NCBI GenBank assembly: GCA_029747015.1
Contig: JAKOGI010002724.1
Coordinates: 26,461 to 90,460, forward strand
Reading direction: 5' to 3'
Length of the DNA: 64,000 bases
Origin: Carnegiea gigantea
Lineage: Eukaryota > Streptophyta > Magnoliopsida > Caryophyllales > Cactaceae
Part shown: piece by piece, positions 56,576 through 64,000 of the stretch
How positions within the stretch are numbered: the first letter of the stretch is position 1
Layout of the letters: every line of letters starts with the position of its first letter
Notes under the pieces: generated by a model
The model's input: the letters and a program-made list of their open reading frames with translations, nothing else
The model's database searches: none
Told to the model about the DNA's origin: nothing
Position numbers and translations under genes: made by a program

Positions 56576-56786
56576 GTTTTATCCTTAATATTTGTAATTG
56601 TAATTTTTTAAAAGAATTTAAATGAAAAAAAGTTTAACTTTTTGGGTCATTCTGAACTAAAAAATTTAGTAATATTTATAAACTAGTAATCCACTTTAAG
56701 GTTGGTTGTATTTGATATGCAAAGAATACATACACTTTTTTGACAATAAAAAGAATGATTCTAATAATACATACATAATATTTGGT

Positions 56787-56798
56787 TATATATATATC

Positions 56799-56847
<49 letters not shown>

Positions 56848-56879
56848 ATATATATACATATATACACACACATATATAT

Positions 56880-56976
<97 letters not shown>
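56787..56976. repeat. Compound (TA)n microsatellite
   Basis: TA repeats interrupted by TATC, AATATA and ACACACA. Poly Tyr-Ile frames across it are artefacts. Confidence 0.97.
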
Positions 56977-56978
<2 letters not shown>

Positions 56979-56984
56979 TTATGA

Positions 56985-57407
56985 AGAAACTAACTTTTAT
57001 AATGAGTCGGAAGAGTGAGCTTAAGCGTGGCAATCTTCGAAGTCGACTTGGTCTATAACTCCTGACCTGCAAAAAAGGAAGACCTCAGGTGTGGACTCGA
57101 TAAACGCTCCTCCGAATATCAAGTCAGTGTTGCCGGTATAGAAATAATAAAGTAGAGAGAAAAGTGCTATTTTGTCTCTTGGAGAACGTCACCTTCCTCA
57201 ATTTCGAGGTGGGTATTTATAGCCCTCTTTGCCAAGGGCAAAATTGTAACTTCACATGGGATGCTTCTTTAAAGGCCGCCGGACAATTTTCCATCCTCGG
57301 CCTAGGAATGACCTCTTAAGATCCAGGGGTGTCCTGAGATGGTAGGGTTAGCCAAGGCCCATGAGCATGCTGGTGGGGCCCATCCTGGGTCCAGTGTTTT
57401 TCCGGAT
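56985..57407 (-). mobile_element. Possible LTR fragment
   Basis: GC-richer than its surroundings, with a TATA-like GGTATTTATAGCCC near 57209 and a TGTATTGATCCGG start if read on the minus strand from 57407. This resembles LTR promoter regions of plant retrotransposons, but no partner LTR is in the window. Confidence 0.35.
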
Positions 57408-57409
57408 CA

Positions 57410-57411
<2 letters not shown>

Positions 57412-57455
<44 letters not shown>
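57412..57455. repeat. (CA)n microsatellite
   Basis: (CA)n of about 40 bp ending in TATATA, some 50 bp upstream of the LINE ORF1 start. Confidence 0.95.
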
Positions 57456-57456
<1 letters not shown>

Positions 57457-57503
57457 ACTTTCTTCTTCCCCTAAGCTATCTGCCGAAAACCAGGAGCTTT
57501 GCC

Positions 57504-58499
57504 ATGGCAAAGGAAGGTAAGAGAGGTCAACCACAAAATGTTACCCAAATAAGCACTGCAATGGTAGCGACTAGCTCCAACAGGGTTACTCCACCCCATT
57601 TCCATGAAGAATCAGCAGAAAGGGAGACGGAAATAGTTAATCCAGTGACAACACCATTGATGGAAACCCCAGACTCCTCAACATCAATGCAGGTACCAAT
57701 TATCAGTTCCTATGCCTCGATTCTTAATCCAAATGAGGGCACATTGCTTAAATATATCCCAACTACACTGATCAACGAAATCAAATGTGCAAAAATAGCA
57801 AAGGAGGATGTGAACCTCGAAATTGAGTATTGGCAAAATGCAATTTTATGCTCAGTACTTGGAGTTAATCCACCCATCAAAGTGATGGAAGGATACTTCA
57901 GACGAATTTGGAAGGCGTATGACATAGATAAGATCACACTGGTGAAGAAGGGGACCTTCCTAGTTAGGTTCATCAACATACAGGATAAGGTGACACTGGA
58001 GAAGAGGGCCATATAATTTTTTGACAGCAAGCCTCTAATAGTAAAGGGATGGAATCTAGAAATGGAGCTACACACTGAAACAATCAAATATCTTTCCATC
58101 TGGGTCTAATTCCTAGATTTAGATATTAAGTACTGGGGAACTGAGAGCCTAAGCAAAATTGAAAGTATCCTGGGCATTCCCCTGAAAACAAATCGATACA
58201 CAATGGAGAAAACAATGATGTAATATGCTTGACTTCGTATTGAAATGCCCTTGGAAGGCACATTCCCTGACTTCATTTAGTTTATCAACGATAATGATGT
58301 GTTTATAAGGCAACAGGTGCTATTTGAATGGAAACCAGTACACTGCATTCACTGCCACATGTTTGTTCATGATATTTCAATGTGCAAGAAAAAAGGAGTA
58401 ATAAGGCAGGCTTGGAGGGTGAGACATAGAGACACATTACTTGAAGATAATCCAGAGAAACAAACAAATGAGCCAGTGCACCCTGCATCAGAACCCTAG
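57504..58499 (+). pseudogene. LINE ORF1 (DUF4283-type nucleic-acid binding protein), decayed
   Basis: It starts at GCCATGGCA, an optimal plant start context. It has a low-complexity N-terminus, then IEYWQNAILCSVLGVNPPIK...FRRIWKAYDIDKITLVKKGT...FLVRF, the DUF4283 fold typical of plant L1 ORF1. After stops at about 58014 and 58108 it ends with a zinc knuckle CIHCHMFVHDISMC (C-x2-C-x4-H-x4-C) near 58338-58386. It would coat LINE RNA. The stop at 58497-58499 closes the remaining frame. Confidence 0.85.
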
Positions 58500-58656
58500 C
58501 ATGATGGTTGAACCCTAGTCCCTAAAAGAGCCACAACAAGATACACTACTCAGACCCCATACTTAATGCCTCCTAATGAAGGAAATCTATTTCAAGCATC
58601 GTGAGCAACAGAAGAATAGCACAGCAGACTTGAGGCAGACAAGGGCAGTAGCCCAA

Positions 58657-61360
58657 ATGGCTAGCATTGTAAGTTGGAACATTAGATGCCTTAATTGGCC
58701 TAATAAGTAAGACGATATCAAATCCTTCTTGCAGTCCAATGAAGTGGGTTTAGTAGGCCTCCTTGAAACAAAGGTTAAAGAGAAAAATGTCAGCATCACG
58801 GCGGCAAGAACATTCCCAGGATGAAAGTGGATCCATAACTTCACCCATAATTCCAAAGGTCATGTTTGGATAGCATGGAGACCAAACACATATGAGGTGG
58901 AATTGGTGAATATGACAGAACAAATGATTCATTGCCATGTCACACAATTACATAGCAGCAAGAAATTCTACATGTCATTTGTCTATGGATTGAGCCAAGA
59001 CAATCAAAGGCACCAATTAAGCAAGAGCTGCACTCCATGGCAACACAAATGAATGATGCATGGTGTGTACTAGGTGATTTTAACTCAGTTCTCTACAAGG
59101 AAGACAGAATAGGAGGTAATGAAATCATCGATAATAAAGTGAAGGATTTTGCAAATTGCATAGAGACATGTGAACTATCTAAATGAGAAGCACAGGTTCG
59201 TATCTCTCATGGACAAAAAAAATGTATGGAGCAAAATCGGCAGAGTGCTTATCAACCAGTTTTGGTACCTCTCTACTGACTTCACACAAGCAGCACATCT
59301 ATATAATGGTTTATCAGACCACACACCTATACAACTCCAATTTCATGATGCACCTAAACCTCGCTCATCTTTCCAATACTGCAACATGTGGAGCTCTCAC
59401 AAGGACTTTCAGAGCATTGTGGCAGCCATAGTCAAGTGCCATGAACAGAAGCACAGCATCTATAAGATTTGAGACTTCCTTAATCATCTAAAAGCACTGC
59501 TGAAGAAGCTGAATAAGGATTAATATGTAGATCTACATGAGCAACAGACATGATTCAAGGATAAACTAACCACAATACAAAAGCAATTATTAAGTGGCCT
59601 CATGAATGAGATGTATATTGCACAAGAATGAGAGTGTAGACAGAAACACGTTGAAATACTCTCATCAGTTATATCCTTAATCAAGTAGCAGTGCAAAATA
59701 GAATGGATTCAATATGGGGACGATTGCACCAAATATTTTTTTTGCGAGAGCAAAATGAAGGAAAATGGCCACATATATATACAACATCCAAGATAGAGCA
59801 GGTACAATGGTAGAGGGATTTGACAGAGTAGGAAAAATAATCATGGAGTTTTATAAACAACTGCTTGGTAAACAATTCATACCAAGAAGTCATGTTGATC
59901 TCCAAATAATACAAGACGGCCTTGTCCTTACAACAGTTTAGCAAGTTGAGATGTGCAAGGTGTTCATAGAAAAAGGACATTAGGGAGGCGATGTTCTTCA
60001 TATCTAACAACAAATCCCCAGGCCCAGATAGATACAGCAGTGGGTTCTTCAAATCCACTTGGTAGATTATAGGCCCACTGATATGTGATGCTGTCAAAAT
60101 GCTTTTTGCTACAGGTACCATGCCAAGATTCCTGAGTGCTACAAAACTGGTAGTTTTACCAAAAGTCGCCCACCCTCAGCCAGCTGCAGACTTCAGACCC
60201 ATATCATGTTACAACATGACATAGTACGGGGACACAAAAGAAAGACATCTCTCCTCATTGCATGCTAAAGATTGACCTTCAAAAAGCATTTGACTCAGTG
60301 CATTGAGATTTTGTGAGTGAAATGCTAATTGCACTCAAGTTCCCTGAGAAATTTATCAAATGGATAATGGCATGTGTAACCTCAGTGCAATCTAATATTC
60401 ATCTTAATAGGCACGATTGTGGAGCTTTTGAAGGGGGCCGAGGACTCAGGCAAGGTGATCCACTATCTCCTCTACTATTTGTCATTTCAATGGAATATCT
60501 TTCAAGGCTCATGAGACAGATCAGCAATAGCTCTGGTTTCTAGTTTTATCCAAACTGCAGAACCTTTAAAATTACTCACATCATGTTCGCAGATGACCTA
60601 ATAATCTTTTGCAAAGAAGACCCTTTATCACTTTAGCTTGTTTCCCAAGCCCTACAGGCCTTCTATGAGTGTGTATGTTTAAAAACAAACCTGCAGAAAT
60701 CACAGATAATTTTTAGGGGATGCTCACCTGAGCGGAAGAGCCAATGCTTGAACATATCTAGTTTCTAGGAAGGGACCCTTCTACTAAAATACCTTGGAGT
60801 CCCAATCACAGCAAGTAGGCTTACAAAGATAGAATGTTGTGGACTAGTGGATAAAATGATAGCTCAAATCCAAATATGGTCCACAAGAAATATTTCATAT
60901 GCAGGAAGAGTGACTCTCATATATGGTCATCTTTGGCATGGTTAGTTATTGGGCTTCCATCTTCATACTCCCATCAAAGGTGCTGGATAGAATCACTCAA
61001 CTCTGTCGAAATTTCCTCTGGAATGGGACACTTGAGTTCAAAAGACCACCTCGCATGTCTTGGATAATAGCATGTCTACCAAAAAACTAAGGGCGGGTTA
61101 GGAATAAAAGATCTCTCAGCCTGGAGCAAGGTAAAAATTGCAAAGCTTATATGGGCAATTGAAAACAAAAAAGACCTCTTATGGGTTAGATGGATTCATG
61201 GGAAATACTTACGAGGAAATAACTGGTGGGATTACAAGCCCCCACAAGACTGCAGCCGGTATTGGAGAAAACTTTGCTACATGAAGGAAATCTTCAAGCA
61301 TGAAACTACTCAGCCAATTCTACCAGTAAGATGGTCAAGGAGCAAGTCACACAGAGGCTT
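58657..61360 (+). pseudogene. LINE ORF2 (endonuclease and reverse transcriptase), decayed
   Basis: N-terminal MASIVSWNIRCLNWPNK and VGLLETKVKE form the start of the APE-type endonuclease, then GLSDHTPIQLQF at about 59310 near its end. RT: KIDLQKAFDSVH (about 60268), GGRGLRQGDPLSPLLFVISM (about 60436-60495) and FADD (60586-60597), both catalytic aspartates kept. Then KYLGVPITASRLT and the C-terminal FLWNGTLEFKRPPRMSW...GGLGIKDLSAWSKVKIAKLI, typical of plant LINE RT ends. Stops and shifts occur throughout, including TGA after DSVH. It would nick target DNA and copy the RNA in place. Confidence 0.9.
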
Positions 61361-61482
61361 TTTTTAATACAATCATAGGGAAATACACAATCATAGACAT
61401 GATTTGTCCAGTTCCACAGAATACGGGAAATTTAGATTGTAAACAGCATCTACTATAATGGAGAATCATACTATTTCCTTGC

Positions 61483-61483
<1 letters not shown>

Positions 61484-61521
<38 letters not shown>
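61484..61521. repeat. (TA)n microsatellite at LINE 3' end
   Basis: About 37 bp of TA directly after the LINE-derived sequence. Confidence 0.95.
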
Positions 61522-61524
<3 letters not shown>

Positions 61525-63540
61525 ACACTGCCAAATTTCTAGTCCTTTTTATTTAATAACATTAATCTAAGTGGTAACAGAAAAACCTAAGTTAGGTGTT
61601 ACCGTCATATTTCCTTCTTGGAAATACCAGGCTGAGTATCAACCAAAATATTAATGCAATTATCTTCTCAAATTGTAACATCAACTCAAGTTCTGACTAT
61701 AATTGTAATAAAGTCTAATTGGAACACACTTCTTAACAAGTTCAAAGAAAACTGATAAATTCAACTAAACATAAAATGACGGAGCCTCACTCTAGTTTGG
61801 ATTCCCATCCCCATGCTCATGCACTTCACCTGAAAACAAAACATTTTACAAAAATGAGATAAACACAATAACAATCACCCCTAACAGTTAAAACACGTAC
61901 ACAAGTTCATTTTTAAATAGTTTTAGGGGTGGGGGTTACAAGTAGAGCACATCCATACATTCTCAATAGAAGCACACAGTAATCCAAGTTTCTTTTATTC
62001 ATTTTCAGGTTCACAAGGGTGAGCGACCTCACTAGATCTCATGGCCTGTGCATGAGTTTAATGCAGCCGCATAACCTTAACCTGACCCACCGTTAACTTG
62101 GACGGTTACCGCTTAACCATACCCTGGCCTACCGTCAGTGTGCACGGTTACTGCTCATCTGGCCCATATCCATCCCAAAGGGCACGTGGCCGCTCACATG
62201 CATGCACTTTGTCTAAGGAAGGCTAATGACCTTCAATAACACAAAACATACTTTTCAGCCTCACCCATTCAGCCATGTATTCATACATTTATACTAAATC
62301 TTGATTTTAACCAACATACACATCCCAACCCGACCCATTCTGGTCCCAGAATGTTTCCACATTGTTTTTGCAACATAAATAGCCCAATAACCCATGCACT
62401 CACTGATTCCTCAAAACATTTCAACACATGCTATACAAAATATTTCATTTCACATTTGCTCAGGAAAATCCGCCGAGCATCAACACCAAATACATTCAAA
62501 CAGCCTTTACACATGTTCACCAATCACATTGCGTGAAATAACTTCGGGGAAAGGTTAGGGCATGGTCATTACCTGGTAGTCCATAACTTACGGGCTCGAT
62601 TTCTCTTAGCTCGTCCTAGATATCCGCGCCTGGATTCAAACAATACCTGTACTTTAGCCCCTCAAATTGTATAAAATGCATCCCTGCCTCATCCTTAGCC
62701 TAGAATAATTTTCTACTATTTTTAGATCAATTTAGGAATTTCGAATCGTAGCTAACCCTAATTCCAGTTTCGGTTAGAATCTGGGCTTAAATTTCAGAGG
62801 CCATCTCTCAAGTTCCCAACGTTAAAACTCAAAGTTCTTGACCATTTTGGAAAGGCTAGTCCGTCTCCTACAATTCCTATGTTTAGTGTTTCCCCAAAAT
62901 CTGTCCAACACTAGGTTGATTTTCTTAGAGATTCCACACTATCACTAGCTGCCAAGATCTGCACAGTCCTCGGTAAATCGCTCATAACTCACCTAATACA
63001 ACTTCGATTTTCTTGATTTGAAAGTCAAAACACTAAGTACATTCTGACCTATCTGCATAAAAATTTTGTGATTTTCGGACCATTATTCCATTGTGGGTTG
63101 AATTTCAAATTTCGGGTATGTTCTGGCCTCCAATCAGTGGTGTTCTGCCCAACCATTCTACTTCCAAAGGGGGTCTTTTTAGTCCAAATTTGCACCACGT
63201 TGAGTCACACATCTACCCACATACATCCTATTGATTTGTAGGCCCCCACCAACACAAGTAAAGGAAAAGATCAAAATTTTATTCAAATCCATTATTGAAA
63301 CATCATCACTATGCTCACCTTGATCGGGTTCTGGGAAGGAAGATGATTCAACCATCACCCACATCGGTTTTAAATTTGAAAATTCATAAAACATGCATTA
63401 AAAGTTGCAAGTTTATATTCTTGAATCAAAAAGACCAATAAAAAATGAAAAAGACTCTACTTTTATTTATTTTTTTTTCTTTGGGTGTGCATAAAAAATG
63501 CATAGGAGTAGGGTTACGCATCCAATACATATCAAAACAA
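61522..63540 (-). mobile_element. LTR-derived sequence, probably Ty3/gypsy
   Basis: It starts TGTAACACTGCCAAATTTC, resembling the TGTAACACCCC-type LTR end common in plant gypsy elements. It continues with blocks such as CACTTCACCTGAAAACA and AAGGGTGAGCGACCTCACTAG that I associate with minus-strand gypsy LTR sequence. A ~45-bp imperfect repeat (ACCGTTAACTTGGACGGTTACCGCT / ACCGTCAGTGTGCACGGTTACTGCT) lies at 62085-62154. No coding domain or second LTR is visible, so the class is tentative. Confidence 0.45.
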
Positions 63541-63910
63541 GAGGAATAGGGAGCGTGTGGTGGTGGCGGCTGTGTGGCGGTGCATGGCGGCTAGGCTGCG
63601 GCACACCAGGAGAGCGAAGGCAGAGAAAATGAGTGAGAGGAAGAGTGCAGGAGGAAGAGAGAGAAACCGTGAGGAGGGTGTTAGGCTAGGGTTCAAGAGC
63701 GGGAGAGAGAGAATAGAGTGGGGGGCCGGCTACATTAAAAAAAGAGACATAGGGACTAGGGTTAGGGTGTTCTGGGAGGGAAAAGGATTATTCAAAAACA
63801 TGATGAGCGTTTTTGTCCCCCCTTTTTAAAAAAAAATGACACATCCTTCCCTTTCGAAAAGAGACGGAGTTGAAAACATAAAAAGTTTTTCGTTAACTTG
63901 GATTGATTAT
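63541..63910 (+). other. Purine-rich, GA-repeat stretch
   Basis: GGTGGTGGCGGCTG-like and GAGAGAGA-rich DNA with a 90-codon open frame of biased composition (63557-63829). It is probably part of the adjacent LTR-derived sequence rather than a gene. Confidence 0.4.
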
Positions 63911-63928
63911 ACATACATATATACATAT

Positions 63929-63973
<45 letters not shown>

Positions 63974-64000
63974 AATATACATATATATATATACATATAT
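63911..64000. repeat. TACA / CA / TA microsatellite at window end
   Basis: Mixed (ATAC)n, (CA)n and (TA)n repeats running to the window edge. Confidence 0.95.

Larger units (their letters stand above)
57504..61480 (+). mobile_element. Decayed L1-type LINE
   Basis: A plus-strand non-LTR retrotransposon with ORF1 (57504-58499), then ORF2 from 58657 encoding endonuclease, reverse transcriptase and the plant RT C-terminal region, to about 61480. ORF2 begins MASIVSWNIRCLN, as in plant L1 elements. The RT carries IDLQKAFDSVH, GLRQGDPLSPLLFVI and FADD. Many stops and frame slips (at least eight) are scattered through it. A TA run follows instead of a clear poly(A) tail. Target duplications were not identified. 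Confidence 0.92.

Noticed and set aside
56676..57072. Tyr-Ile repeat open frames
   Set aside because: They are translations of the TA microsatellite.
57710..60121. Minus-strand open frames across the LINE
   Set aside because: They are shadows of ORF1/ORF2; all recognised motifs read on the plus strand.
63557..63829. 90-codon Arg/Glu/Gly-rich open frame
   Set aside because: Composition reflects GA-rich repeat DNA; no domain and no splice or promoter context.
1..64000. CRISPR arrays, operons, prophage or a bacterial defence system
   Set aside because: The window has plant introns and plant transposons; repeats are microsatellites, LTRs and duplications with no regular spacer pattern.

Overview
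The window is nuclear DNA of a flowering plant, most likely a eudicot. It is AT-rich and dominated by transposable elements. I see Ty1/copia, Ty3/gypsy, small LTR elements, an L1 LINE, an Au-type SINE, Harbinger-type and hAT-type DNA elements, and a Helitron. One spliced host gene, of the plastid phytyl ester synthase (PES) acyltransferase family, threads through the first 27 kb. The species cannot be fixed from sequence alone, and I see no prokaryotic genes, CRISPR array or rRNA.

Layout. 1-7513: two decayed copia elements of one family, joined tail to tail at about 3158; a long TG/CA microsatellite has grown inside one LTR. 8376-9055: a Harbinger-type MITE. 9843-26852: seven in-phase exons encoding the C-terminal acyltransferase half of a PES-like protein. 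Its first visible intron (8.6 kb) holds a SINE with 16-bp target duplications and a 7-kb gypsy element with target duplication GGGGC. Its second intron (5.3 kb) holds an LTR element carrying an intronless piece of a PDS5 cohesion-factor gene, and a 391-bp solo LTR with target duplication AATAT. A 390-bp TRIM-like element sits inside the third exon with target duplication GCTCT and brings an in-frame stop. The gene as read here is therefore probably broken.

29894-47964: a candidate minus-strand Helitron of about 18 kb. It has a 3' CTAG end beside a GC-rich hairpin, a decayed RepHel gene, an RPA-like remnant, and about 8 kb of nested duplications on its 5' side. 47965-57000: AT-rich DNA with a second Harbinger-type MITE, a hAT-type element, LTR fragments, Helitron-like 5' ends and TA microsatellites. 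57504-61480: a decayed plant L1 LINE. 61520-64000: LTR-derived sequence and microsatellites.

No element is clearly intact. The most informative signal is the stack of precise insertions in the PES-like gene and the captured PDS5 fragment. Both are read directly from splice phases, target duplications and paired termini.
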